A program made the position numbers and the translations under genes. A DNA stretch of 64,000 nucleotides, taken from contig NZ_RJJQ01000012.1 of assembly GCF_003724155.1 (NCBI RefSeq), positions 1-64,000 on the forward strand. The letters are read 5' to 3'. Under the pieces are notes generated by a model, which did not search any database, was not told where the DNA came from, and worked only from the letters and a program-made list of their open reading frames with translations. Positions 35,104 through 44,477 of this stretch are shown one piece after another. The DNA comes from Flexivirga caeni (GTDB lineage Bacteria > Actinomycetota > Actinomycetes > Actinomycetales > Dermatophilaceae). Within the stretch, counting starts at the first letter, position 1, and the number at the start of each line of letters is the position of its first letter.

Positions 35104-36255
35104 ATGCTGGCAGACGTGACTGCAAGACACGCGGTGCCGGCCGCGACACTGGAGGAGATGCTGGATGACATCCGGCGGCTCGTGGAATGCGAGTCGCCAT
35201 CGGCTGACCAGGGTGCCGTGACCCGGAGCGCCGATGTCGTCTCTAGCGTCGGGCGGGGACGCCTCGGCACCGACCCGGACCGGGTCGTCGTCAATGGCTG
35301 CACACATCTGCGCTGGCGATTCGGAGACAAGCCGGCTCGGGTCCTCGTGCTGGGACACCACGACACGGTCTGGCCGCTCGGGACCCTGGACCGGATCCCG
35401 TACGGCGTGCGTGACGGCGTCTTGCGTGGACCGGGCTGTTTCGATATGAAGACCGGTTTGGTGCAGGCCTTTCACGCCATCGCCGCATTAGGCCCGCTGG
35501 AGGGGTCAGCGGATGGCGTGACGTTGCTGATCACCGGCGACGAGGAGGTCGGGTCTCCCACCTCGCGTGCCCTGATCGAGCGAGAGGCGACCGGCTGCGT
35601 CGCGAGTCTCGTACTGGAGGCGTCGGGGCCGGGCGGGGCTCTCAAGATCGGTCGCAAAGGGGTGTCCACCTACCAGATCAAGATCGTCGGCCGCGCTGCA
35701 CACGCCGGGCTGGAACCGGCCTCTGGGATCAATGCCGCAGTCGCGCTTGCCCAACTGATCCAGGATGTGCTCGCGCTGGCGAGTCCCGAGCACGGAACTA
35801 CCGTGACACCGACGCTCGCGCGCGCCGGGACTACGACCAACACAATCCCGGCCGAGGGATCGCTGGCTGTGGATGCGCGGATGTGGGATGCCGGCGAGCA
35901 GCAACGAGTCGACCACGCCATACGGGCCCTGACGCCATCGCTGCTGGGCGCGACGTTGACCGTGGAAGGCGGCCCGAATCGTCCGCCCCTGCAAGCGGGC
36001 TCGTCCGGTGACCTCACGTCGCTGGCGCTGCAAGTCGCCGCAGAAACCGGGATAACTCAGCTGTCGACGATGTCCGTCGGCGGAGCATCTGACGGCAACT
36101 TCACGGCCGGTGTCGGCGTGCCGACCCTGGACGGCCTCGGTGCGGTCGGGGACGGCGCACACGCGGCGCATGAGCACGTGCTGGTGAACCACATCGTGCC
36201 GCGGACCACCTTGCTCGCGGCATTGCTGCGCCGGCTACTGCAAGGGGCTGGGTGA
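35104..36255 (+). CDS. M20 family amidohydrolase / carboxypeptidase (CPG2-like)
   Basis: A 383-residue M20 metallopeptidase. Zinc-site motifs are GHHDTVWP near 85, GCFDMK near 112, GDEEVG near 144 and a His near the C-terminus (AHEH); the dimerisation lid contains the AHAGLEP motif near 200. It resembles glutamate carboxypeptidase and N-acyl-L-amino acid hydrolases. In the N-succinylamino acid racemase pathway such an enzyme releases the L-amino acid from N-succinyl-L-amino acid. No signal peptide is visible. The stop overlaps the GNAT start (GTGA). Confidence 0.85.
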   Translation: MLADVTARHAVPAATLEEMLDDIRRLVECESPSADQGAVTRSADVVSSVGRGRLGTDPDRVVVNGCTHLRWRFGDKPARVLVLGHHDTVWPLGTLDRIPYGVRDGVLRGPGCFDMKTGLVQAFHAIAALGPLEGSADGVTLLITGDEEVGSPTSRALIEREATGCVASLVLEASGPGGALKIGRKGVSTYQIKIVGRAAHAGLEPASGINAAVALAQLIQDVLALASPEHGTTVTPTLARAGTTTNTIPAEGSLAVDARMWDAGEQQRVDHAIRALTPSLLGATLTVEGGPNRPPLQAGSSGDLTSLALQVAAETGITQLSTMSVGGASDGNFTAGVGVPTLDGLGAVGDGAHAAHEHVLVNHIVPRTTLLAALLRRLLQGAG

Positions 36256-37097
36256 GCGCGATGGCGATCGATAGTGTGCTGGTCAACCGTGCGCAGCAGG
36301 TCGCATCGGCACGCGCCCGCGCCAGTGGAGTGCAGGTGCGGGAGCTGCGCACCGAAGAAGCCCCGGAAGCCTGCGAGCTGCTCGCGCAGATCTGGGCCCC
36401 AGGGGCGGGGCGGGTACCCCTTGAAGCGAGCCTGCTGATCGCGTTGGTGCACTCGGAGAACTATGTCGCGGGAGCATTCCAGGACGGCACCCTGGTCGGT
36501 GTCTGCGTCGGATTCTTCGCGGCGCCAACGGAGTCCGGGCTCCACTCGCACATCGCGGGAGTGCGCGGTGCTCGTACCGGCCGTGGCATCGGTGCGGCAC
36601 TGAAACTGCACCAGCGGGCCTGGGCACTGCGCAGGTCGGTTGCCACGATCTCCTGGACGTACGATCCGCTGGTCGCCCGCAATGCGTACTTCAACCTGGA
36701 ACGACTGGGCGCGCATGCCGTCGACTACATACCGGATTTTTACGGCGAGATGAGCGACGGCCTCAACGACGGTCAGGGTAGTGACCGTGTGGTGGCTCGG
36801 TGGGACTTGGCCGTCTGGCCACCACGTCGCACGAAACATCCACCCGGTTTGCCGGCTCTCGAGCTCGGTGAGGCGCGGGAACCGGTCCGCATCGCGTTGC
36901 CGCCGTCGGCAACGACGTGCCGCGTCGCGGTACCCGACGACATCGTCACGCTCCGCGTCCACGATCCCGAGCTCGCCGCAGCCTGGCGAGCCATGACGCG
37001 AGCCGTGTTCACCGAATTGACCCACGATGGCTGGAGCATCACTGGATTTGACCGCTCCGGTTTTTACCGCTTGGAAAGGAGCCGCGCATGCGGCTGA
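36252..37097 (+). CDS. GNAT acyltransferase of the COG3375 type (putative D-amino acid N-succinyltransferase)
   Basis: A 281-residue GNAT protein. It shows LLAQIWAP near 38, LVGVCVGFFAAP near 80, HSHIAGVRGARTGRGIGAAL near 95-115 for acyl-CoA binding, WTYDPLVARNAYFNLERLG near 137-155 and FYGEMSDGLN, then SDR and a W. These are the hallmarks of COG3375, whose Geobacillus member is reported to be a succinyl-CoA:D-amino acid N-succinyltransferase next to N-succinylamino acid racemase. The gene is locked between the M20 and racemase genes, overlapping both (4 and 10 bases). ATG 36261 is an alternative start. Confidence 0.8.
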   Translation: MSAMAIDSVLVNRAQQVASARARASGVQVRELRTEEAPEACELLAQIWAPGAGRVPLEASLLIALVHSENYVAGAFQDGTLVGVCVGFFAAPTESGLHSHIAGVRGARTGRGIGAALKLHQRAWALRRSVATISWTYDPLVARNAYFNLERLGAHAVDYIPDFYGEMSDGLNDGQGSDRVVARWDLAVWPPRRTKHPPGLPALELGEAREPVRIALPPSATTCRVAVPDDIVTLRVHDPELAAAWRAMTRAVFTELTHDGWSITGFDRSGFYRLERSRACG

Positions 37098-38191
37098 CTC
37101 GACTGACTCTGCACACGGTGCGGCTGCCGCTGGTGGCGCCGTTCACGACGTCGTTCTCGACCCAGACGGAGCGGACCGCGATAATTTTCGAACTCACCGC
37201 AGCAGTCGAGGGCAGGGAGGTCACCGGCTGGGGGGAGTGCGTCGCCCTGAACGAACCGCTCTACTCCAGTGAATACGTCTCGGGAGCAATCGACGTCATC
37301 CGCCGATTCCTGATGCCGCGACTCGATGGTGAGCTGACGGCGGAGACGGTCGGCCAGCGCTTGGCTCCCATTGTGGGCCACCGGATGGCCAAGGCGGCGT
37401 TGGAGATGGCAGTGCTCGACGCGCAGCTGCGTGCAGCGGGCACGAGCTTCGCGGCATACCTCGGGGTGACCAGGCAGCGGATCCCATGTGGGGTGTCGGT
37501 GGGGATCCAGGACTCCGTCGCCGCGTTGCTCTCCGCCGTCGGCGGTTACCTGGACGCCGGCTACCTGCGGGTCAAACTGAAGATCCGGCCGGGCTGGGAC
37601 ATTGAGCCCGTCCGAGCGGTGCGCAAGGAGTTCGGGCCGATCCCGCTCCAGGTGGATGCGAACGCGGCATACACGCTGGCCGACGCGGCGCACCTGCGCC
37701 TGCTCGACGAGTTCGGGCTGCTGCTCATCGAGCAGCCTCTCGCCGAGGACGATCTGCGGCAGCACGCCGCGCTGAGCCAACTGCTGACAACGCCGATGTG
37801 TCTCGATGAATCGATCGTTTCTGCGGCCGTCGCGGCGAGCGCCATCAGCATGGGCGCTGCAGCGGTGATCAACGTCAAGCCTGGCCGGGTCGGTGGCTAC
37901 CTGGAGGCCCGGCGCATTCATGACCTCGCGCGGGCTCACGGAGTCGCGGTGTGGTGCGGCGGCATGCTCGAGAGCGGCATCGGCAGGGCGGCGAACGCGA
38001 CTCTCGCCGCCCTGCCCGGCTTCACCCTGGTGGGGGATGTCTCTGCCTCGGACCGGTTCTACCGGCAGGACATCACACCGCCGATCGAAATGCGGGGCGG
38101 GCACATCGATGTCCCGCGGGAGCCGGGCCTTTGCACTCCTCCGGAACGGCGCCTGCTCGAGAAGTTCACCGTCGAGACGATCGAACTCTGA
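37088..38191 (+). CDS. Enolase superfamily, N-succinylamino acid racemase / OSBS-like
   Basis: A 367-residue muconate lactonising-type enolase. All catalytic residues are present: Lys163 and Lys165 (VKLK), metal ligands Asp190 (VDAN), Glu215 (LIEQP) and Asp240 (CLDES), and Lys264 (INVKPG). This set and spacing are those of N-succinylamino acid racemase / o-succinylbenzoate synthases. A menaquinone role is unlikely because no men genes are near and the gene overlaps a COG3375 transferase and follows an M20 hydrolase, the gene set of the D- to L-amino acid conversion pathway described in Geobacillus. The stop lies 6 bases from the convergent S12 gene. Confidence 0.85.
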   Translation: MRLTRLTLHTVRLPLVAPFTTSFSTQTERTAIIFELTAAVEGREVTGWGECVALNEPLYSSEYVSGAIDVIRRFLMPRLDGELTAETVGQRLAPIVGHRMAKAALEMAVLDAQLRAAGTSFAAYLGVTRQRIPCGVSVGIQDSVAALLSAVGGYLDAGYLRVKLKIRPGWDIEPVRAVRKEFGPIPLQVDANAAYTLADAAHLRLLDEFGLLLIEQPLAEDDLRQHAALSQLLTTPMCLDESIVSAAVAASAISMGAAAVINVKPGRVGGYLEARRIHDLARAHGVAVWCGGMLESGIGRAANATLAALPGFTLVGDVSASDRFYRQDITPPIEMRGGHIDVPREPGLCTPPERRLLEKFTVETIEL

Positions 38192-38197
38192 AGCGCC

Positions 38198-39751
38198 TCA
38201 GGGCAGTTCGACGCGGACGTTCCGTGCGGCCGAGACGACCGGATCTCCGGGATTGCCGCGCCGCGGGGATAGGTCGACCGGTGCCGCGTATCGCGGTCGG
38301 CCGGCCGGAACCGCTTGTATGACGATCTCCTGCACCTGGGCCGGCTCCACCGGCGTCAGGTGGATCAAGCACAACAACTCACCGTGCGCCCCGGGAATCG
38401 ACCAGGTCACATCGGCAGCTGTGGCTGCGGAGACGATGTCGTCAGATGGTCGCGGGTCGCCGAGCGGTCCGATCCGCTCGATCAGTTCGTCGATCTCCGC
38501 ACGGCGCTCGCGCAGCGAGCGGTCGAAGTCGACGTTCGGTGCGAAGACCTGCCCAGCGAGGTCGTCATCCCACTGCCGGATCAGCCGGTCGACGGACTCG
38601 CGCAGTTGCACCGTCTCGGGCCAGAGAACAATCGTTTCCGACGGGGTTGCGTCATACGCGAGCAGTTGCCGCAACGCCGCCAGGCAGATGATTCCGGCGC
38701 TGCTGCGGTGGCTGTTGGTGAGAGTCACGACGCCGTGCCCGGAGTCCGGGTGCCAGCACATGAACAGGCTGAATCCCGGCAGGCCGCCGCCGTGGCCGAC
38801 GATCGTGCCACGTTGCAGATCCAGGTCGATCCGGACGCCGAGTCCGTAGCCGGTGACCGCCGGGTGCAGCGCGCCGTCCGTGCCGACCGTCACCGACGGG
38901 CAGTCGAGGATGCGCAGTCGTTGCAGCTCGCGCCTGGAGGCGCGGCTGAGGATCTGCGGCTCCTGGCACTGCGGGGCACGGAAGGCCGCGCCGAGCCAGC
39001 TGATCCAGGTCGTGAGATCCCGAACGGTGCTCATGATCCCTCCCGCGGCGGCGAACGCTGCGGACGCCACGTGCGGGTATCCGACCCAATTTCCTTCTGT
39101 ATCAAGGTGATATCCGGTCGCGCGGCTGACCCCAGCGGGTGCGGCATTGTCGAAGCACGTGGCGGTGAGGCCGAGCGGCAGGAAGATCTCGTCGTGCACG
39201 AACCGCTCGATCGGCGAGCCGGCCGCCCGTCCGACGGCAAGGCCGGCGAGTGCGTAGCCGAGGTTGGAGTATTCGTATACGAGGCCGGGCACGTGACTGT
39301 AGCGCAAACCCTTGCCGACCTGTTCAAGCACCTCGTCCTCGCTGGCGTCGATGAACGGGTCCACCCAGGAGTTGTCCTCGGTCAGACCGCCCGACATGGA
39401 CAGCAGCATTCCCAGGGTCGGCGGATCGCACGGGTCGTCCGCCGTTCCGCTGGCCGAGAATTGCGGAAAGTAGGTCGTGATCGGGTCGTCCAGCGACAGC
39501 AGTCCACGATCGCGAGCGATGAGCGCGGCACATGCGATGAAGCTCTTGGACATCGAGGCGATCGGAAAGATGGTGTCGGCGTCCGGCACCAGGCCGTCGT
39601 CGGACACGACCCCGAACCCGGTCGAGTGCCGTAGCCCGTCGGGTCCGCTCAGTCCGTACACCAGTCCCCGTGCCGTGTCTGCCGCCACGTACTGCGCGAA
39701 GAACGCGTCGAGTTGCGACTCGATGGGGATCCGGATCGTCTCGTTCGACAT
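38198..39751 (-). CDS. Serine hydrolase of the S12 / beta-lactamase fold
   Basis: A 517-residue protein starting MSNETIRIPIE. The catalytic motifs are S66-M-S-K69, YSN (EYSNLGYALAG) near 155 and HGGG near 317. There is no signal peptide or membrane segment, so it should act in the cytoplasm, unlike classical beta-lactamases. S12 enzymes include D-aminopeptidases, D-Ala carboxypeptidases and esterases; a C-terminal domain of about 150 residues is present, as in D-aminopeptidases. With the racemase pathway and peptide transporter beside it, cleavage of D-residue peptides is a reasonable guess, not shown. It is divergent from the transporter operon. Confidence 0.75.
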   Translation of the reverse strand: MSNETIRIPIESQLDAFFAQYVAADTARGLVYGLSGPDGLRHSTGFGVVSDDGLVPDADTIFPIASMSKSFIACAALIARDRGLLSLDDPITTYFPQFSASGTADDPCDPPTLGMLLSMSGGLTEDNSWVDPFIDASEDEVLEQVGKGLRYSHVPGLVYEYSNLGYALAGLAVGRAAGSPIERFVHDEIFLPLGLTATCFDNAAPAGVSRATGYHLDTEGNWVGYPHVASAAFAAAGGIMSTVRDLTTWISWLGAAFRAPQCQEPQILSRASRRELQRLRILDCPSVTVGTDGALHPAVTGYGLGVRIDLDLQRGTIVGHGGGLPGFSLFMCWHPDSGHGVVTLTNSHRSSAGIICLAALRQLLAYDATPSETIVLWPETVQLRESVDRLIRQWDDDLAGQVFAPNVDFDRSLRERRAEIDELIERIGPLGDPRPSDDIVSAATAADVTWSIPGAHGELLCLIHLTPVEPAQVQEIVIQAVPAGRPRYAAPVDLSPRRGNPGDPVVSAARNVRVELP

Positions 39752-39866
39752 CTGTGTCAGCACGCTCCTACGACGGTGGACTGGACGGTCTTCCGCGGGC
39801 CGCTTCTCTAAGCGTCCCGGCCACGCACAACGTAACGAGCGCGCTACGTCAGAGAACCGTTCGGCC

Positions 39867-39894
39867 GCACGAATTCAATGCTGAACTTTCGTGC
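39867..39894. promoter_or_regulatory. Inverted repeat between the S12 and transporter genes
   Basis: GCACGAA and TTCGTGC are exact complements 14 bp apart, within the 272-bp divergent control region. It could be a regulator site, perhaps for PucR; statistical support for arms this short is modest. Confidence 0.3.
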
Positions 39895-40023
39895 CCGCGA
39901 CCAGTTCGAAGGCACCAGCCGTCGACTTACTGTGGCTCGTGCCCATCAGGGTGACAAACAGTGCGTGAGCCCCATCGCTCGACAGGTGTGGCGCGCGCTC
40001 GTGCGACAGGAGCTGACGATCAA

Positions 40024-41580
40024 ATGATCCGCAGAAGGACTCTGACCAGTGCGTTCGTGATCGCAGCCGCGGCGTCCCTGGCTGCGTGCTCGTCCGGTTC
40101 CGGCGGCTCCGGCGCTTCCGATGCCAAGCTGCAGTCGGGTGGCAACCTAGTGATGGCACGAGCTGACGAGCCCACGTCCTTGCTGCCGTCGGTTCCCACC
40201 GACAACGCAGCGATCTGGATCATCGAGGAGATCTACTCCACGCTCACGGTGCCGGCGCAGAACGGCAGTGGCGTGCGGCCGTCACTGGCGACATCCTGGA
40301 AGCAGTCGGCCGACAAACTCAGCTGGACGTTCGATCTGCGCAAAGACGCGAAGTTCGCCGACGGCCGGCCGGTCACCTCGGCGGACGTGAAGTTCTCGAT
40401 CGAGCAGGTGCAGAAGAAGTCCTCGCCGTTCGCGTTCATCGACTCGATCATCACCGCGATGGACACGCCGGACGCGCACACCATTGTCTTCCACACCGCG
40501 AAGCCGTGGGCTCCGTTTCCGGCCGACATGGCGCTGTTCGCCAACTCCATCGTGCCGGACAATTACGGTGGCAAGTCCGCTCAGGCATTCGCGCAGCACC
40601 CGGTCGGATCGGGTCCCTTCAAGTTCGACAGCTGGACCAAGGGCAGCAGCCTGAAGATCGTCAAGAATCCGGACTATTGGGCGAAAGGCACCCCGAAACT
40701 CGACTCGGTCACTTTTACCGTCGTACCCGACAGCAACACCCGCGCCACCCAGTTGTCGAGCGGTCAAATCCAGATCAACGAATACCCCTCCAACTCCAGC
40801 ATCCAAGCGGTCTCGAAGACTCCAGGGCTGAAGTTCACCAGCTTCCCGTCCAGCGAGGTCGACTATCTTGGCATGAACACCAGCCGGAAGCCGCTGAACG
40901 ATGTCAACGTCCGCAAGGCGATCCGGCTGGCGATCGACAAGGAAGCCATCCTGAAGTCGGTCTACTACAACCGGGCAACCCTCGCCGGAGGTTACTTGTC
41001 GCCGACGACGTGGGCGCACGACGCGTCGATCAAGCCGACGGCTTTCGATCTGGCAGCGGCCAAGGCAGCACTGGCCAAGTCGAGTGTGCCGAACGGTTTC
41101 ACGACCACCATCACGATCTCCTCCGGCGATCAGGACGCTTCGGCCGAGGCGCAGCTCATCCAGGCCGATCTGGCCAAGATCGGGATCACGCTGAAGATCA
41201 AGTCGCTCGACCCTGCCTCGCAGTACTCGACGAAGGGTGCGGGCAACTATGACATGGCATTCGGGCTCTACACCACGGACATCGTCGACCCTGACGAAAT
41301 CGCACGGTTCGCAGGCACTTTCAGCGGCGGAGTACACACGGTCTACACCTGGTTCAACAATGCGCAGATGAACCGGCTCGCTGACAGCGCCAGCAGTGCA
41401 TCCGATCAGGCTGCCCGCAAGAAGGACTACGACCAGATGCAGCAGATCATTAACGACAACGTGCCCTACATTCCGCTCTTCTATGTGCCGGGCAACTACT
41501 CCTACTCGAGCAAAGTCCACGGCTTCGCTCCAGGGGCGACGGGCAACTACTTCCTGGAAGATGTCTGGTTGTCCAAGTGA
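40024..41580 (+). CDS. Peptide ABC transporter substrate-binding lipoprotein (SBP family 5)
   Basis: A 518-residue SBP_bac_5 protein. The signal is MIRRRTLTSAFVIAAAA with the lipobox LAAC, giving a lipid-anchored Cys at about 22, followed by a Ser/Gly linker. Family features include LATSWKQSADKLSWTFDLR and FADGRPVTSADVKFSIEQ and the C-terminal YIPLFYVPGNY. It would capture di- or oligopeptides outside the cell. AGGAG lies about 11 bases before ATG 40024. It leads a five-gene transporter operon. Confidence 0.9.
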   Translation: MIRRRTLTSAFVIAAAASLAACSSGSGGSGASDAKLQSGGNLVMARADEPTSLLPSVPTDNAAIWIIEEIYSTLTVPAQNGSGVRPSLATSWKQSADKLSWTFDLRKDAKFADGRPVTSADVKFSIEQVQKKSSPFAFIDSIITAMDTPDAHTIVFHTAKPWAPFPADMALFANSIVPDNYGGKSAQAFAQHPVGSGPFKFDSWTKGSSLKIVKNPDYWAKGTPKLDSVTFTVVPDSNTRATQLSSGQIQINEYPSNSSIQAVSKTPGLKFTSFPSSEVDYLGMNTSRKPLNDVNVRKAIRLAIDKEAILKSVYYNRATLAGGYLSPTTWAHDASIKPTAFDLAAAKAALAKSSVPNGFTTTITISSGDQDASAEAQLIQADLAKIGITLKIKSLDPASQYSTKGAGNYDMAFGLYTTDIVDPDEIARFAGTFSGGVHTVYTWFNNAQMNRLADSASSASDQAARKKDYDQMQQIINDNVPYIPLFYVPGNYSYSSKVHGFAPGATGNYFLEDVWLSK

Positions 41581-41611
41581 CCCCGGCAGTAGGTCGCTGA
41601 TAGGAGGATCC

Positions 41612-42547
41612 GTGCTGCGCTGGCTGGTTCGGCGGCTCCTGCTCGCCATCCCCGTCGTGTGGGGAGTTGTCACGATCTCGTTCTTCCTGATGCACCTTGC
41701 GCCGGGAGACCCCGCCCGAACCGCTTTGGGCGACAAGGCCGATGCTGCTTCAGTTGCTGCCCTGCGGCATCAATGGGGACTGGACCGGAGCCTGCCGATG
41801 CAGTATCTGTCGTATCTGGGACAGCTGCTACACGGCAATCTCGGCCAGTCGCTGTATTACCACACGTCGATCACGTCGCTGATGGCGCAGCGGCTGCCGG
41901 TCACGCTGATCCTGATCGTACTGAGCGCCGTCTTCGCGGTCCTGATATCGATCCCGCTGGCGTCGCGGACCGTGACGAAGCCGAACGGTCTGGCTGCGCA
42001 GGTCGTGCGACTGTTCAACGCGGTCATCCAGGGCTCGCCGACGTTCTTCATCGGCAGCATGCTGATCCTGTTCCTCGGTGTGCGTATCGCGATCTTCCCG
42101 GCCGGTGGCTATCCCGACGGATTCGGGCATCGTCTCTGGGCACTGATGCTGCCGGCGCTGACGATCGCCCTGAGCATCGTGCCGCTCCTGGTGCGTGGGC
42201 TTCGGGCAGCGATGATCGAGTCCTATAGCAGTGAGTACGTCAGCTTCGCGCGATCAAAAGGGCTGGGGGAGGGGAAGATCCGGCGACGGTACGTGCTGCG
42301 CAATGCGAGCATCTCCGGCGTGAGCATCCTCGGCATCCAGGTCGGCGCGCTCGCCAGCGGTGCGCTGGTCGTCGAGCAGGTCTTCGCCATACCAGGGATG
42401 GGCTCGATGCTGATGACGGGAATACTCAATCGTGATTACGCACTCGTGCAGGCCTGCACTCTCGTCTTCGGGCTCATCGTGGTCGTCGTCTACCTGCTCA
42501 CCGACCTGGTGTATGCCCGGCTCGACCCGAGAGCGAGGCTGTCATGA
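41612..42547 (+). CDS. Peptide ABC transporter permease (DppB/OppB-like)
   Basis: A 311-residue permease of the BPD type with six membrane segments, beginning LRWLVRRLLLAIPVVWGVVTI. The cytoplasmic loop that meets the ATPase is EYVSFARSKGLGEGKIRRRYVLRNA near 210. The start is GTG 41612, chosen because TAGGAGGATC immediately precedes it. The stop overlaps the next gene (ATGA). Confidence 0.9.
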   Translation: MLRWLVRRLLLAIPVVWGVVTISFFLMHLAPGDPARTALGDKADAASVAALRHQWGLDRSLPMQYLSYLGQLLHGNLGQSLYYHTSITSLMAQRLPVTLILIVLSAVFAVLISIPLASRTVTKPNGLAAQVVRLFNAVIQGSPTFFIGSMLILFLGVRIAIFPAGGYPDGFGHRLWALMLPALTIALSIVPLLVRGLRAAMIESYSSEYVSFARSKGLGEGKIRRRYVLRNASISGVSILGIQVGALASGALVVEQVFAIPGMGSMLMTGILNRDYALVQACTLVFGLIVVVVYLLTDLVYARLDPRARLS

Positions 42548-43437
42548 CCACGAGTGAGACAGCGATCCCCCTCGTGCCACCAGAGCTCGGCCCCGGGCCC
42601 AGGCGGGCCGGGTGGGCTCCCGGCTGGTTGCGGCGCCACAATCTGCAACTATGGATCGGTGCCGTGATGATCGGCCTGATGGTGCTGGCCGGTGCCTTCG
42701 CACCGCTTGTCGCGCAGCACAGCCCCACGACCCCGGACGCCATGCATACCTTGCTCGGACCGTCCGGAAGTCATCCGTTCGGCACGGACAACCTGGGCCG
42801 CGACATCTTCGCGAGAGTTGTGTACGGCGCGCGCAGCGATTTGACCATCGCCGTGGTCGCGGTCATCGCGCCGTTCCTCATCGGTCTCGTATTCGGAATA
42901 GTCTCAGGGTATTTCGGCGGCTGGATCGACACGATCATGATGCGTCTGGCGGACATCGTGACCGCCTTTCCGTTCTTTATCCTGGTCATCGCGCTCGTCT
43001 TCGTTCTCGGCAACGGCGCCTGGAGCATCTTCGTGGCGATCACGTGCGTCTCGTGGGTGGCATATGCCCGGCTGGTTCGCGGCGAAGCGATGGTGCTGCG
43101 CAACAAGGAGTTCGTCGCGGCATGTCAGGCCGGCGGCATCTCCACGTGGCGGATCTTGTTGCGGCACTTCGCACCCAACGTCGCCACTCAGGCGATCGTG
43201 TACGCGATGAGCGATATCGTCATGAATGTCGGCGTCATCGTGACCCTCAGCTACTTCGGCCTCGGCATCGTGCCGCCGACTCCGGACTGGGGGTCGATGA
43301 TGGCCGACGGCCAGCAGTTTCTCGCCGGCGGCTACTACGGTATGACGTTGTTCCCGGCGGGCGCGGTGATCTGGACCAGTCTGGCGCTCTCGTTCGTCGG
43401 TGACGGGCTGGCGCACGCCTTGCGGATCGAGCGATGA
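42544..43437 (+). CDS. Peptide ABC transporter permease (DppC/OppC-like)
   Basis: A 297-residue permease. The N-terminal helix lies near 36-58, the family motif HPFGTDNLGRDIFARVVYGAR follows near 77, and the ATPase contact loop is RLVRGEAMVLRNKEFVAACQAGG near 176. Six membrane segments are visible. It overlaps both neighbours by 4 bases, so the operon is tightly coupled. Confidence 0.9.
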   Translation: MTTSETAIPLVPPELGPGPRRAGWAPGWLRRHNLQLWIGAVMIGLMVLAGAFAPLVAQHSPTTPDAMHTLLGPSGSHPFGTDNLGRDIFARVVYGARSDLTIAVVAVIAPFLIGLVFGIVSGYFGGWIDTIMMRLADIVTAFPFFILVIALVFVLGNGAWSIFVAITCVSWVAYARLVRGEAMVLRNKEFVAACQAGGISTWRILLRHFAPNVATQAIVYAMSDIVMNVGVIVTLSYFGLGIVPPTPDWGSMMADGQQFLAGGYYGMTLFPAGAVIWTSLALSFVGDGLAHALRIER

Positions 43438-44477
43438 GGAGTGAGATGACCAGCGCGGGGCCACTGCTCGAGATCGATGACCTGACACTGAAGCTGCAGG
43501 TCGGTGGTGCTGAACTCACCGCGCTGGAGCACGTTTCGTTCTCGCTGGGGTATGGCGAGGCGCGCGGCTTGGTCGGCGAATCCGGCTCCGGCAAGAGCCT
43601 GACGCTGCGGGCCATCCTCGGGCTGCTGCCGCCAAACGCGGTCGTGACTTCGGGCCGGATGGTCTTCGACGGCGCGGAATTCGACCTGGCGCACGGATCT
43701 AAGGCGGACGCGAGGCGCCTGGAGCGTCTGCGGGGAACCGGGATCTCGATGATCTTCCAGGAGCCGTCGGTCGCGCTGAACCCGGTGATCCCGGTCGGTG
43801 AGCAGATCGTCGACGCGGTGATGCGCCGCGATCACCTGCGCCGCTCGCAGGCGAGGGACTACGCCATACACCTGATGAAGCTGGTGGGCATCCACGATGC
43901 CGAACACAAGGTCGACGCCTACGAATTCGAGCTGTCCGGTGGTCTCAAACAGCGGGTGATGATCGCGGCCGCCGTGGCGGGCAAGCCCAAGCTGATCCTC
44001 TGCGACGAGCCGACCACCGCTCTCGACGTGACGGTTCAGCGACAGATCCTGAGCCTGTTCACGCACCTGCGCGACGAGCTGGACGCCGGGTTGCTCTACG
44101 TAACACACGATCTTGCGGTCGTGGCGCAGCTGTGCGACTCGATCACCGTCCTCTACTCGGGCAACGTCATGGAGAGTTCCGCCGAGTTGGGTTCGGTCTT
44201 CGACGATCCCGGCCATCCCTATACAGAGGCGCTGCTGCGATCGACACCCGATGTCGACCGGATCGGTCGGCGGCTCTATTCCATCCCGGGCAGCGCGCCC
44301 TCGCTGAGCGACCGGCCGCTCGGCTGCCCGTTCGCACCGCGCTGCGAGTACCGGCAGGACGATTGCGAGCAGGCGCGGGTGCCGGATACCTCGACTGTCG
44401 AGGGACGTGAGGTGCACTGTCGCCATCCGGTCGGACACGAGTCCGGGCGAGTGCAGCTTGCGAAGGAGGCACGATGA
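43434..44477 (+). CDS. Peptide ABC transporter ATPase (DppD/OppD-like)
   Basis: A 347-residue ATPase. Walker A is GESGSGKSLT near 49, Q-loop IFQEPSVALNPV near 108, a signature reading LSGGLKQRVMIAAAV near 165, Walker B LILCDEPTTALDV near 188 and the H-switch VTHDLAVVAQL. The signature has Gly-Gly-Leu-Lys where Gly-Gly-Met-Arg is common. The C-terminal oligopeptide/dipeptide domain has Cys-rich CPFAPRCEYRQDDC and a later C, typical of the iron-sulfur-binding OppD tail. ATG 43446 with AGGAG just before it is an alternative start. Confidence 0.9.
   Translation: MRSEMTSAGPLLEIDDLTLKLQVGGAELTALEHVSFSLGYGEARGLVGESGSGKSLTLRAILGLLPPNAVVTSGRMVFDGAEFDLAHGSKADARRLERLRGTGISMIFQEPSVALNPVIPVGEQIVDAVMRRDHLRRSQARDYAIHLMKLVGIHDAEHKVDAYEFELSGGLKQRVMIAAAVAGKPKLILCDEPTTALDVTVQRQILSLFTHLRDELDAGLLYVTHDLAVVAQLCDSITVLYSGNVMESSAELGSVFDDPGHPYTEALLRSTPDVDRIGRRLYSIPGSAPSLSDRPLGCPFAPRCEYRQDDCEQARVPDTSTVEGREVHCRHPVGHESGRVQLAKEAR

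Noticed and set aside
37088-38191. Annotation as MenC (o-succinylbenzoate synthase) for menaquinone
   Set aside because: No men genes nearby; overlap with the COG3375 GNAT gene and the M20 neighbour support the amino acid racemase role.
39832-39849. CGTA-N10-TACG inverted repeat in the S12/transporter control region
   Set aside because: Four-base arms are too short to separate from chance; the longer GCACGAA/TTCGTGC repeat nearby is the better candidate.
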